Below are positions 10,018 to 22,040 of a stretch of DNA of 64,000 bases, piece after piece. The stretch's first letter is position 1, and each line of letters begins with the position of its first letter. The position numbers and the translations under genes are program-made. This DNA comes from Lytechinus variegatus. Its lineage: Eukaryota; Echinodermata; Echinoidea; Temnopleuroida; Toxopneustidae. The stretch is from the NCBI RefSeq assembly GCF_018143015.1, contig NC_054748.1, positions 20,282,406-20,346,405 of the forward strand, given 5' to 3'. The notes below the pieces were generated by a model. The model saw only the letters and a list, made by a program, of their open reading frames with translations. It was not told the origin of the DNA and searched no databases.

Positions 10018-13000
10018 TCACCGAAGATCCTCAACCGAATGAATAGCAGCATACGAGTCCCGTTGGGGTTTATAACCTTTCCCGTTTTCCTCGTAGATAT
10101 GATACAGCTTCAAAAATCGAGTCGCATCTTCGTACCCGTCCGCAAAATAAGTCTCAAGATACGCCTTTGGGGGCGGGAATAGCCCATCCCCAATTCGGTA
10201 CATCTGCAGCGCGCTGATGTCGAACCGCTGACCGGTTGTGTCCACCCAACCGCAAGCGATCTTGTCTCGCATCCTGAGGCGGTTTTTCGGATTTGGTGAG
10301 ATCTTGATCAGATTGCCCGAAGGGAATTTAAAGGTCACGTCGGTAGAGAGGTTCTCCTTCCGGGACAGTGTGACGTCACCAAGGAACTGCAATGGGGGGG
10401 GGGGGGTTGAAACAAAGTTGTACACACGAAAAGCTATTAGTCAATGACGGGGGTTTGATGAAAAGTTAATTCCTTAAAATATATTAAGCAAAATGAAAAA
10501 AAAAATCTTTATCAATTCGAGGGGGGGGGGTGACCTTAAGTTAATCAGAGCAACATACTTAACATTCAATTTTCAAAACTATCAAATCGATATATTTTCT
10601 GCAGGAATCTTTTTTTTTGTTGGGTTGGAGGTGTTTGCCATTATCGCGCCCCGTTGTAAGACTTGAATTATCTAAAACAAAGAGCTGGTATTATAACCAG
10701 GGTTGGATCAATAATTTTCCAAGAGGGGGGCACATTTTTGTGGAGGAAAAATTTGACAAGAAAATAAAAAAGAAAAGAAAAGGTTTTCACTTTCAAAAGA
10801 AGGTCCGGCTGTGCCCCCGCCCTCCTGGAGCCGCCAGTGATTTTAGCAATATGAGATGAAAGACAACTTTATCCCCATCCTCAAATGAAATCACTTGGAT
10901 ATTGATAATAATAACAAAAGAGTTAAAAAACACACGCCAACCAATCCTACCTTGCCGTCTATAGAGGGCGGTGTCCACATTGTGAACCAGGGAACGAAGA
11001 CACTCCCAAGGATCACCTATGTCGAAATGAAATATACAAAAGCAAGAAAAAAGCAGGTGCTCGATTAGTGACAGGATAGAGATATTTTTTGAGGAAGAAA
11101 GTGTCCAGGAATCATGACAAGAAGGGGGTACTTTTGATACTCCACCCCACCCCCCCAAAAAAAAAAATGACAAGAACATAGGTTATTAGCATTTTTACGT
11201 TTCAATCATGTTGTAAAGAACGGAAAACAATAAAGGGCATGTGCCCCACTTGCCAAACCCCACCCGAACTACGCTTGATTTAAAGACTAGGTATAATTAA
11301 TTTACATTCAAACATACTACAAATGGATATAAAGCAAATTCAAATGAAGAAATTAACTATAACATAACATAATTGTGATTGCAAGAGTAGAGGGAAAAGG
11401 GGATCGGAGTTATAATGGAGTGAAACATTTTGGGTATACATGGTACTATATGGAGATCCAAGTGAAAGAAGACATAGCTAACCTCAATAAGCTCTTCTCT
11501 GGTACTATAACTTGAGATCTGAACCTCAGATCCTAAGCTCCAAACCCGATCACCGACCTCGAATACTTTCGGTCCCTTCGTTCTCACGCACGAGCTCGTC
11601 CCTTGATCGACGTCATGAACGGTCAGTGGGTCGTACTTATCGACCAATCGCAACTCGGTAGCCTTGATGAATAATTTATGAGATGCTAATTCGTGTGCGT
11701 TCATTGGTAGAAGCTGGGTGAGGAGCGCGCGGAGTCTACCAATGAAATCAAAGCCTGGTGTGATGGCCCCGTAGGGGAGGGACGAAATATCGTCGACAAT
11801 ACTGTACAGGCCGCAGAGTAAATCCTACGTAAAAAAACACGAAATAATGATTCAATTCAGTATTAGTAAAATTACATATTAAAACGGCAAAATCTTACGG
11901 AAAAGTTCTATTTTTTTGTAAAAATATAAAGAAAATGCAGATGGTTGACGAACAGAATTAGGGTCCGAGGTTAAGACAAGCTAATGATCTCTTTATTCCA
12001 AATTTCAAATACACATTTTCACGAAACACTATTCAATATGTCGGACCCAAACTTTGGAATTCTTTATCGAATAAACTCAAACATTCCCCCACTCTCCTGC
12101 ATGTCTTTCAAACGAAAATATAAATTTTACCTTATTACTCCTTAAGATATGTTTATATTTGCCTCTCCCTCCCCCTTATTCGTCTTTTACTTTCTTTTGC
12201 TTTGTCTGTGGTTTTGAGGTCAAGTATATATATTTTTTTCATATGTAATTTATGTATTCAATTTTTTTTCTTTCATTTGGGGATTGACCTTGATAGATCA
12301 ATATGGCCTTTGTCAATCCCCTCCACATTTTGATTTTCTATGTCTTTTTTATGTATATATTGTAACTATTTATACTTGTATTGTTATTATCTATATGTAT
12401 GCATTCGATTGTAACGATATTGCATGTTTTTACTCAATATGTGGAAAATAAAACTGAATTCGAATTTATGAATATTAAGGTCGCTATTGATGTATAAAAT
12501 CTAACAAAAATGCAAAGTGAATTTTTTTCTTCAAATTGGAAGTGAGGGTAGGGAATGGGTAGAGGGTGAGAAAAAACAGACGACAGAATGGGAGGTAGAA
12601 TGATAGGCCTACATGCACTGCAAAAACTCCAGTGTTGATTTAACACCAGCCCGGAATGCCTACACCAGAGAAGTATTGAAACAACACCAGTTTGGAATCA
12701 AACCGATGCTGTTTTGATACTATTTGGTGTTGTATAAACACCTATCTGGTGTTAGACCAAAACGAAACTGGTGTTGTTTAGCACTTCTCTGGTGTGGACA
12801 TATAGATTCCGGGCTCGTGTTAAATTAACACCAGAGTTTTTGCAGTGTACATAGTGAGGGAAATACGGATTTTCAGAAGTCAGAAGTTTTAATAAGTTGT
12901 GGAAAGTGAAATTAAGGAATATGAAACCGAAAGCTTAATTGGGGCGGAGCGGGGAGGGGGATCTTGCCCTTAGTAAATTTAATGCCCCTAGCTCCGTGAC

Positions 13001-13245
13001 TCCGATAGCTAGTTTGATCTATAATAATCGTGATAACCATTAAGGCCTACCTGCAACTTTTCAGGAGCCGTCAACATGACAGCAGCGATGACGGCACTGG
13101 ATGACGACCCACCTATCGCCTGCATGTCGGAGAGGACGACGGATCCGTGGTCGAGCAGGCATTGCGACACACCGAGGTTGCTCAGCCCGAAGAATGACGC
13201 TTCAGTGAATGACAGGTTGAACGGAGGAGATACATGTGACGTCAT
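10018..13245 (-). CDS. Patatin-like phospholipase domain protein (PNPLA4-type), minus-strand paralogue, four exons
   Basis: Coding exons: 13245-13051, 11824-11483, 11016-10951, 10386-10018. All phase 0, giving 323 aa. Seen: LSFTEASFFGLSNLG at residues 11-25, which aligns with the patatin oxyanion loop (SFAACGFLGIYHLG in PNPLA4) but lacks the central glycine; GSSSS at 46-50 where the family has GASAG, so nucleophile Ser48 is kept but the last Gly is Ser; LTAPEKLQ; GAITPGFDF; STREELIE; a 22-codon exon VILGSVFVPW; and FLGDVTL, whose Asp205 aligns with the catalytic Asp of DGG. The C-terminus has IGDGLFPPPKAYLETYFADG. Known for the family: Ser-Asp dyad lipid acyl hydrolases and retinyl/acylglycerol transacylases. 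Inferred: activity may be lost or changed. No in-frame stop is seen. Intron 1 carries a LINE fragment and a MITE. The start is the only ATG close to the patatin fold. Confidence 0.87.
10698..10839. mobile_element. Probable short hAT-type MITE in patatin-gene intron 3
   Basis: Begins CAGGGTTGGATCAATAATTT and ends CCTCCTGGAGCCGCCAGTG. It contains the AAATTTGACAAGAAAA...GGTTTTCA core seen in other G/C-tailed hAT MITEs here. Flanks ATTATAAC and ATTTTAGC agree at 6 of 8 positions. Moderate support. Confidence 0.45.
11960..12470 (+). mobile_element. 5'-truncated LINE: ORF2 C-terminus and 3' UTR
   Basis: A short reading frame ends VGPKLWNSLSNKLK then HVFQTKI and stop at about 12122, the typical tail of CR1/Jockey-type ORF2 proteins. 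A T-rich 3' UTR follows, with GGGGATTGACCTTGATAGAT and a final AATAAAACTGAATTCGAATT. Lies in intron 1 of the minus-strand patatin gene, opposite to its transcription. Confidence 0.7.
12616..12848. mobile_element. GGTGTT/AACACC foldback element, copy A
   Basis: Starts CACTGCAAAAACTCCAGTGT and ends ACACCAGAGTTTTTGCAGTG, forming a near-complete hairpin. The motifs AACACC and GGTGTT recur every 15-30 bases through both arms. Other copies: 14692-14911, 24042-24257, and related 32481-32651 and 33726-33961. Confidence 0.8.
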
Positions 13246-13329
13246 AATGGGTGAGGCGTGGTGTACCTTGGGAGGAGAATGTGTAATTCCTTTGTTACGT
13301 CGATCATTGGCCAATACATATTCATATAC

Positions 13330-13521
13330 ATTATCATCAGCAGCAGCAACATTGTCATCATCATCATCATCACCATCGTCGTCGTCACCATAATTCGTAT
13401 TATGTGCAACTATCACCATCATCATCATCACCATCATCATCATCATATATCATCATCATTATCATAATCATCACCTTCATATATCACCATCATTATCATA
13501 ATAATCATCATCTTCTTCATC

Positions 13522-13552
<31 letters not shown>

Positions 13553-13760
13553 CCATCATCATCACCATCATCATCACCATCATCATTATCATCATCACTA
13601 TCATCATCATCATCATCATCATCTTCATCATCATCATCACCACCTCCAACACCACTCTTATCACCATCATATTTATTATTGCCGTCATTATTTAGTCATC
13701 ATCATCTTCATCGCCCTTATCATCACCACCACCACCACCACCACAACCACTATACCACCA
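13330..13760. repeat. (CAT)n microsatellite, interrupted
   Basis: About 430 bp of CAT/CAC triplets with ATT interruptions, directly upstream of the first coding exon of the minus-strand patatin gene. The triplet frame yields long artificial His, Ser, Met and Asp runs. Confidence 0.92.
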
Positions 13761-13899
13761 CCAACACAATCACCATCTTTACTGTTATAATAATTCTTTT
13801 AATTTATCGTTACGTTTGTTTGTATTACTACATCCTCATGATCATGGTCGTCATAAATCTTTATCATCATTTTCATCATTATTAATGACAATTTTACAA

Positions 13900-14690
13900 G
13901 TAGACAAATAAGCTATATCATATAGGCCTACTAAATACCTAAAATAACTCTATTCTTGAATGTTTACATGGCGTGCCGTATCCTCGTCAGCAAATCAACA
14001 AAGAAGTGTCAGACACGGCATGTCCTTGTAAGCAAGTATCATGCTAATAAAAACTATTCAAAAGAACAAGACTGTTATCGATAATATCGATCGGATAATG
14101 ATACACGGGGTTTCAAGTGTTGTTAAGTGCAGTGACTTGTATTGATGACCTTCATTATCTTGTAGTAAAGCTATAGTTTATCCAAGGGGCTTATCCCCCA
14201 CCGAGTTTCACGCTGTTGTACAACTTCTAACATTATGCTGTGCGTTGCAAAGATGATACTGTATGATTCAAATTCGAATAAATGTAACTGCATATTCAGT
14301 ACAGTGGTTTTTATTTCATTTTTTTATTGGTGCCGGGATTAATGATGTAAACTGCACAAACCGGTCAATGTGATATATTTCCATTGGTTACTCATTATAG
14401 TGTAGTTTCCATACACTCTAAATACTGAAATGTTAAATCAGCATGCGTTACCACCTTTTCCAAATGATGCATTTACCACTTTTAAATGGTTCAATCCAAA
14501 ATATGATTTCTTGGATTAAGATTTATACAAAGTTGGATAACATTTAGAAATGGTTCTCCCTTTCGAAAAATTTTATTGCACTTTTAACATTTCAGTTTAG
14601 CGTGTATAATTACAATGAATGCTATCACCCCATTTTCCTTACATTTCTGTTACTAATTGTGTATAATTTATAAAATTTTCTTTTGAAGTG
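13900..14690. other. Intergenic AT-rich DNA, no gene seen
   Basis: No repeats with clear ends and no coding segment recognised. AT-rich with scattered homopolymers. Confidence 0.45.
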
Positions 14691-14691
14691 T

Positions 14692-14911
14692 ATACTGCAA
14701 AAACTCTGTTGTTAATTTAACACCAGCCCGGAATCTATTATGTCCACACCAGAGAAGTGTTAAACAGCACCACATAGGTGTTTATACAACACCTATTAGT
14801 ATTAACAACATCGGTTGATTTCAAACTAGTGTTGTTTTAACACTTCTCTGGTGTGGACATAATATAGATTCCGGGCTGGTGTTAAATCAACACCGGAGTT
14901 TTTGCAGTGTA
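14692..14911. mobile_element. GGTGTT/AACACC foldback element, copy B
   Basis: Starts ACTGCAAAAACTCTGTTGTT and ends AACACCGGAGTTTTTGCAGT. The inner block CACCAGAGAAGTGTTAAACA mirrors TGTTTTAACACTTCTCTGGT. Both ends abut GTGTAT-like sequence. Confidence 0.8.
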
Positions 14912-14914
14912 TGT

Positions 14915-16370
14915 TTCAATCCAAAATTCAATTAAGCTTATTTCCCTTACATTCTGTTAATGTGAATAATTCATCAAATTTTCTACATAGGCTCAGACAT
15001 ACAGTAGGTCGACATATAAATTTCTGTTTGCCCCCCCCCCCCCCAATTAGATATCCAAAGTAAATAAATATGTATGCTGAAACACAATATGAGCATGATG
15101 ATTCTGTATGACAATTGCTTTTCATGAGTCCCATTCGCCACAACAACGTATCATCTTATTACAATCAGCAATTCATTTAGTCGCAAAAAGGAATAGTGAT
15201 GTGATGATAACGAAAACATTTGAAAATTTGAATATAAAATCTAAGAAAAGATACGGGCACAGAGTGATGATAATCATTTGTTCTCACTGCATCATGTCAT
15301 TACCATCGTGGCGAGAATACAAGGTTTGAAAAGGTGGAGATTGATAAAATGGAATGTTTCCAGAATAAATTTAAATCTATTTTCATCAAATTTTGATATT
15401 TATACTTACATCTGAATCTGCAAATGTAATATGAAGGCAAACTAAACTCGATTGATTTGAGTCCAGTCTCGCTTCGGATGTGTCGAAGTGCGCCTCTCCT
15501 CCTTATTCCAAAACCACAACAAAAAAAACTTTCGAACGATTTGAGAAGATTATTTGCGGTTAGATGACCTTGTTGTCGGGCTCGTTGTACTACATGAACG
15601 TGGTTGTGTTATTCTAAACAATCAATTACTGTTTTCATTAGTCCAATTCATAGGGCATTTATGATCCAAGTTCCCATATTGCGAAATCTCTGGCCTTCCT
15701 TGACCGACGAAGTTTTTTATGGAGTCTAAAAATACATAAACACGCATTGAGTATAATACTTCGATTCCTCCTAGTCCAAAATGCTGATCGCGTGCAGTCG
15801 CACGTACGGTGAGCTCTTATTTTGAACCAGTTCGTTAATCTCAAATCGGCAAACAGGATATTTTTCTTCTCCCTTTGTACTCCAGTCAAAAGCAATACAC
15901 GATATATCTGTGAATGAATTCTTTCACTCCGATGTAATTTTCAAGGCACTTTTATCTGTTCTTCTTTTGTATGTTCTTTGCCCTCTTGACTCTGCTTGCC
16001 GAACCAATACGCTAGTCTCAAATATTCAGACAGTTTGAATCTTAACGTTTTTTGCACTAGTGCTGCGTCGATAAAAGAGTCAAATTGAGAAAATGCAACA
16101 TTACAGTTTATTCTTTTATATTGTTTGCATTTCGCCGGAAAATAGTTATTCGATCGTACGATATCGTAGCTTGATTGTAGGCATGGAGCAATAAGAATGG
16201 GGTCTGGAAAAGCGACTATTATGTTCCATTTGCCTGAAGGAGGGGACAGATTTGGGACGTGGGAAGCGTTGCGTAGCGATAGCAACCCTAAGCTATGGGA
16301 TTGACCCGCCCGTTCGGAAGGTACAACCATTTTTTTTATTCAGGGAGACAGCCAAAGAGGGGGGGGGGGG
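14915..16370. other. Intergenic DNA, no gene seen
   Basis: AT-rich unique-looking sequence with a C-run near 15030-15043 and a G-run near 16359-16376. Open frames here show no recognisable family and no paired splice sites. Confidence 0.45.
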
Positions 16371-16418
16371 GGGGGGAGAGGTCTGATGAAATATTCTAAA
16401 CGAATAGATAATATATGC

Positions 16419-16504
16419 ATGGATGGATAGATAGATAGATAGAAAGGTAGATAGATAGATAAACAGATAGATAGATAGACAGACAGATAGATAGATAGAC
16501 AGAC

Positions 16505-16535
<31 letters not shown>

Positions 16536-16615
16536 CAGACAGACGGGCAGAGAGGTAAGTAGTACATAGATAGATAGGTTGATTGATTGATTGATAGCTA
16601 GCTAGATAGATAGAC

Positions 16616-16670
<55 letters not shown>

Positions 16671-16710
16671 TAGACAGATAGCTAGATAGATAGACAGATA
16701 GATAGACATA

Positions 16711-16742
<32 letters not shown>

Positions 16743-16806
16743 TAGAAAGATAGATAGATAGATGGACAGACAGATAGATAGAGAGATAGATAGATAGATA
16801 GATGGA

Positions 16807-16838
<32 letters not shown>

Positions 16839-16890
16839 TAGAAAGCTTGATAAATAGACGGGCAGAGAGGTAAATAGTACATAGATAGAT
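16419..16890. repeat. (GATA)n microsatellite with GACA interruptions
   Basis: About 470 bp of GATA/GACA tetranucleotides on the plus strand. Two nearly identical ends (AGACGGGCAGAGAGGTAA then AGTACATAGATAGAT at 16541 and 16857) suggest an internal duplication of the whole array. Confidence 0.95.
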
Positions 16891-17145
16891 ATATCAAGTG
16901 TTTTATAGTGTTACGTCACAGAATAAAATCTTTAATCGAAATAAGGCCTCTCTCATTTTTTTTATTCAAGCCATTATGTAATAGGAAACATAATTACCCA
17001 CTATTATCATTCAATGCCAATGGACATGACTGAATAAGATCCTGACGTTGGGGGCAGTTATCTCTTTATTTCTTGCATCATAGCTCAAAATGAGCAGATT
17101 TTTTTTTGGGGGGGGGATATAACCATGGATCCTACTACTTTATAC

Positions 17146-17425
17146 CATGGGCGGCGGAAGCCTAAAAAAATAGGGGGGTCCACCTGAAATTTCGGGATGG
17201 ATACAAGTGAAAAATTTGACAAGTAAAAAAAAGAAGGTTTTCAAACTAAATCTTAGGGGGGCGGAAACAATTTAAGGGGTTCACCTGAATTTAGAGGTGG
17301 ACGCAGGAAACAAAATTGACAAGCAAAAAAAAAGGTTATCAACAAACAATTTAGGAGGGGTCGTCCCCCACCTCAAATTTAGGGGGGACAGGTCCCCCCC
17401 CGTCCCCCCGCTTCCGCCGCCTATG
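17146..17425. mobile_element. hAT-type MITE, GGCGGCGGAAGC family, copy 1
   Basis: Ends are CATGGGCGGCGGAAGC and GCTTCCGCCGCCTATG. Flanks CTTTATAC (17138-17145) and CTTTATGC (17426-17433) form an 8-bp duplication with one change. The inside alternates G-runs, AAATTT and GACAAG(C/T)AAAAAAAAGGTT blocks. A second clean copy lies at 57483-57810. Confidence 0.85.
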
Positions 17426-17537
17426 CTTTATGCCACATTTATACCAATGGAACCTTATTACCAATGACATCGGTAGGTTTGGAGCCCCTATGCATAATTC
17501 TGTAAGATGACGATGGTCAATAATACTACTACATTGT

Positions 17538-17810
17538 CTATGCATAATTCTGTAAGATTATGGTAAATATTATACATTTCTGTGCATAATTCTGTAAGAT
17601 TATGGTAAATATTGTCATTTCTGTACATAATTCTGTAAGATTATGGTAAATATTATACATTTCTATGCATAATTCAGTAAGATTATGGTAAATATTATAC
17701 ATTTCTGTGCAAAATTCTGTAAAATTTTGGTAAATATTATACATTTCTGAGCATAATTCTGTAAGATTATGTTAAATATAATACATTTCTATCCATAATT
17801 CTGTATCTTA
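17538..17810. repeat. 42-bp minisatellite, about six copies
   Basis: Unit GCATAATTCTGTAAGATTAT followed by GGTAAATATTATACATTTCT and GT. The period is a multiple of three, so the minus strand shows a spurious repeated peptide (MYNIYHNLTELC). No sign that it is coding. Confidence 0.85.
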
Positions 17811-17822
17811 AACGGTTTACTG

Positions 17823-17975
17823 TAGGGGTCATGGAAGCGGGGGGGGGGGGGCTTGGGGCTTCAGCCCGCCCCCCATTTTCCAAATCTGTGTACAAAACAT
17901 AAAAAATGACCATAAGATTGTGATTTTTTTGCATGGTCAGCCCCTCCCCCTTTGAAAACAAATCCCCGGCCCCTG
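17823..17975. mobile_element. hAT-like MITE, CAGGGGCC(G/A)C family, copy 1
   Basis: Shares a core (TGTACAAAACATAAAAAATG, ACCATAAGATTGTGATTTTT, GCATGGTCAGCCCC) and the terminal GGCCCCTG with 43464-43626 (inverted) and 50501-50654. No clear target duplication. Confidence 0.6.
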
Positions 17976-18021
17976 TGCTGTTATATCCAATGTGCTCTTG
18001 GGCCTTGTTTGCGCGGGGGCA

Positions 18022-18230
18022 TCCCGATAGACCGCGGGTCCGATAGTCCGCGGGTCCGATAGACCGCGGGTCCGATAGTCCGCGGGTCCGATAGACCGCG
18101 GGTCCGTTAGACCGCGGGTCCGATAGACCGCGGGTCCGATAGTCCGCAGTGCGTGTAAAATCATGATCAGATATATCAAATGTCATCGAGAGGTCCAAAG
18201 GTCAAATGATACGAGACCATGGGGTTCTAT
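18022..18230. mobile_element. Left arm of a foldback element: 16-bp repeat array plus flank
   Basis: About eight copies of a 16-bp unit (CCGATAGACCGCGGGT and CCGATAGTCCGCGGGT variants) followed by a unique part ending CCATGGGGTTCTAT. The whole arm reappears inverted at 23426-23638, so the two are arms of one element. Confidence 0.8.
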
Positions 18231-18289
18231 CAGGTGCGGATCCATGGGGGGGGGGCGAGGGGGAACTGCCTCACCCACCCCCCGCTCAA

Positions 18290-18830
18290 AAAAAGAGGGG
18301 GAGAGGCCGGGGAAAAGGAGAAAATAAAAAGAGAGAGGAAGATGGGAAAAAAAAGATAATAGAAAAGAGAGTAAGAGGGGAAAGGAAAGACAAAGAAAAA
18401 GGGAGAAGAACAGGGGAAAGAAGAGAAAAAAGAGAGGAGGGGAAAAGGAAGAGAAGAAAAGAAAGCGAGGAGAAAGGAAAAGGAGGAAAAAGAAGAAAAA
18501 AAAGAGGAAGGAAGAGAAGAATATTTAAATAGAGAGGGAGATGGGAATAAAGATAAGAAAAGGAGAGATAGAGGAAGAGGGGAAAAGAAGAGAATAAAAA
18601 GAGAGAGAATGGAAGGGGGAGGGAGAGAAGAAGAAAAAATTAAAAGAGAAAAAAGGGGATGGGAAAGTGAAAGAAAGAGGGATAAGTAATGGGGGAAAGA
18701 GAAGAAAAGAGGAAGAGGGAAAAAAAGAAAAGAAAAGAAAGGAAAAGAAGAAGAAAAAATAGGAAGAGAATAATATTAAAAAGAGAGAAAGATGGGAAGA
18801 AAGATAAGAAAAAGAGAGATGGAAATGAAT
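18290..18830. repeat. GA-rich purine tract
   Basis: About 540 bp of almost pure purine on the plus strand (GAGAGG, GGAAAAG, AAAGAAGAG). Lies at the left inside of the 4.2-kb element. Lys/Arg/Glu-rich frames here are compositional. Confidence 0.9.
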
Positions 18831-18959
18831 GTCGAATGTCCCATTGGGGAATTTGAAATCTCATCTTTTTAGGTTGGAATATCAAAAATTTTCAGTTTAA
18901 TCGTTGAAATATGTATCGTCTTAATGACTAACTTTTCGACCAGTCCATAATATTTAACA

Positions 18960-21900
18960 TTTCTGCTCGCGCTCGTGGTAATTATCTAGTTACATACGCG
19001 TCCTGTTCAGGTTCACAAACATTGCCCAGAATGTTAAATTTTCAGGGCAATATACATGAAATTCTAATTTTTAGCTTGCATATAGCTTATGAGATTATAA
19101 CACATTTATGTTGCTTATAAAGTAAATCTAGGAAATGACTGTTAGGACACGGGCGTTTGCCCCCCCCCCCACAAACAAAAGAGAGAATCAAGGCTAAGAA
19201 AAATAGAGAGATAAGGAAAGGGATTATAGGATAAAATATACTATTATTTTCCAAATATTATGTCAAAATCTATCACAACCTTGTATTTTTTTAATTAAAG
19301 TGTCAACATATTTGCTTGCTTGCTTCGCTCACTGCAAACTTCTTATTAATTTTATGCGATACGCCATATCGAGCCCCCTCGAAATTGTTGGCTCATTACG
19401 GCACTTGGACAAATCAACTTTGAGCGGCCGATCGGGGAAAATATGGGTGAAAAAAATGGCCCCTCCCCCTATTGGCGGAAGCTGGGTCCGCCCCTGACTT
19501 AGGCTTTCAGGATAAAATACAGGAAAATTCTTTTTAAAAAATCAGATCGCGCTTCGCGTTCTCATTATTTATTTAGGCCTTGTGAGATACCTCAATGTGT
19601 TTTTTCAAGAATAAAATCTAAGATTTTCTTTAACGTCTACCCACCCCCCCATTTCATTTATTTTTTATCTTGGTGCCCTCGCCCCCCCCTGCACCCATGC
19701 TGAATAAATACGCCACTGATGAGGATAATTAGTCGAGATTGCATATTTCCTAGAGGTTATCATTAATAATATTGAAGGGTATACTAAAACAACAGTACAG
19801 AAACTACAGCTCCCGTTCACAATATTCTAGTAGGGCCTACTCTGGTGAGAAGTTAGACCAAATTGAAACCCCCAAAAATCACTCGTGCTTCGCGCTCCCA
19901 TTGATATTACATCATGGGCGGAAATCCCAGGGGGGCAGGGGGACGTGTCCCACCTACTCAAAATAGTAGGGGGGCACAATATCAAATGTCCCCCTACTAT
20001 TTTGGTCTTTGATAATCACAGAAATACATCATTCTAAATCGAAATAAAACATGTATTTTGGGACGAGATAACCTTACTTTGGCGATGATAACCTTTTTTT
20101 TTTGCTTGTCATATTTTACCGCCCCTTGTCCCAATAGGCGGATCCAGGGGGCTGAGCTCCCCCCCCCCCTCTTGACGGAGCAAAAAAAAGGAAAAAAAAG
20201 GAAAGAAAGAAGGAAAAAGGGAGGAGAAAAGGAAGAGAAGGACGACGAAGGCATAAAATAAGATGAGGGGAAGACTTGGAAAATAAAAAGAATCTTTCGT
20301 GCAACTATATAAAACTTTCGCTCGCGCTTCGCGCTCACATTGCCTATTAGGTGATTTACATACTTGTTCAATATGGAGTTCGAATATCAAGTATGTCAAT
20401 ATACAACACATATTTCACCTTGGAAATCGAACTTTCATTATTTTGTGTAATTTACAAATTGGTTTTTAAAAAGTGCTCTGTAAAAATGTCAATTTTATGG
20501 TTTGAATGTTAACATTTGCCGCTTGCGCTACGCGCTCGCAAATTTTGATTTATCAGGTACCTATATTTTCGTGTATTCCATAAAGATTTCAAAATATCCC
20601 TTTTCTGGTCTGATTGTTAAGGCGCATCTGCTAGCATTTTGATTGGCGAGTTATATAAATGTTTCAATATTGTTCATACTACAAACTACTTAAAATCCCC
20701 TTTTCATGATATTTTATCAAAAATTATAGCTCGCGACTTGCGCTCACATTAATGGTTAAAAATATATAAACTGATGCATCCTATTCATAATCACAAAAGT
20801 GAAATATCCAGTTTTTATGCCATGATATCATCAGATTTCGCGCCCTCATTAGGCATTAATTATGATATCAATTTAATAATGAAATTGTCCCTTTGTTTCT
20901 TCTTGCGCTTAGCAAGATGAATAGGAAGATAGTCATCATTTTCATAATGATGGCATGTCGTTAGGATGTCGGGTCCCGGTCCTATGTCAAAACTCAAAGT
21001 AATAATAATATCAGCTCTTTTTTAAGTGCGATCCATATCCACCTTACAATTTTTCTACAAAGTGCTAGAAATATAAAGCTGAAATTGACTCTTTTTTCAG
21101 ATCGGACTATCAAAGTTTCATCATTTCCATGATTAAAGTTGTATTTAGAATGCCTAGATTCTAGATCTAAATATGAAACACGCTCGCGCATGTTTATTCA
21201 GATACCCAACTTGTTCTCTAATTTAAATCATTATCCAGTTTCAGATTACAATTTCAAAAAATTTATGCTCGCGCTTTGTGCTCGCATTATTAATGTAGGA
21301 AGACCCCATATTACTCATCTTTTTGATGATTTACAAAACATGAACAGAGTGGCCCACTTTTAGGTCTAAATCTCGATTTTTTTTTCTGCTCGCGCTTCGC
21401 ACTCGCATCAATCGTTAAATTACATAGCTATCCTGTTCACGATTACAAAAACTGATTGAAATTTTCCATTCTTTCTTTAAAAAAGTTCAAAAATGTTGAG
21501 CTCGCGCTTCGCGCTCGCATTTTTTGATTGTTGAAATATGTGATGCCTTCATGGCTAAGTCAAAGCAGTCCTTAACAGGTACCAGTTTAAAACGTATAAT
21601 TTTTTTGCTCTCGCCTTATTAATACTCATATTTTTTAGGATTTACAAATCATGAATAGAGTGTCTCGTTCAGTAAATATTATAGGACTAAATCTAGAAAT
21701 TTTCCGCTCGCACTTCGCGCTTGCTTTAATTGTTTACTCATATACCTATTCTGCTTGAGTTAAAAAAAGTGCTTAGAATTTCCTTTCTTTGGGTAAAAAT
21801 TTCAAAAAGATTCTGCTCGCGCTTCGCGCTCGCATTATTTGATTGTTAAATGCTACTTTAACAGGTATCTTTTTCATCAGTTCATTTCCCCTCGCGCTTT

Positions 21901-22040
21901 GCGTTCGTAGTAATTATTAAGTTGCATACATGTCTTTTTCAGGATAACAAACATTGCCCAGAATCAGTTCAAATTTTAGGAAAAAAATACATAAAATTTC
22001 CCCCAAAATTAGCTCGCGCTTCGTGCTCGCATTATATAAA
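18960..22040. repeat. Degenerate tandem series carrying GCTCGCGCTTCGCGCTCGC
   Basis: About 16 copies or variants of GCTCGCGCTTCGCGCTCGC, for example near 20319, 21267, 21387, 21499, 21703, 21812 and 22013. Spacing is about 80-250 bp. Each is followed by ATT(A/T)... and AT-rich DNA with CAGG/TTCACAAA-like words. The 19-mer is rich in CpG and nearly self-complementary. Confidence 0.7.

Noticed and set aside
13404-13885. Long His-, Ser-, Met- and Asp-rich open frames
   Set aside because: They follow the CAT triplet repeat on both strands; no domain or splice support.
17538-17744. Repeated MYNIYHNLTELC frame on minus strand
   Set aside because: A 42-bp minisatellite with a period divisible by three; no gene context.
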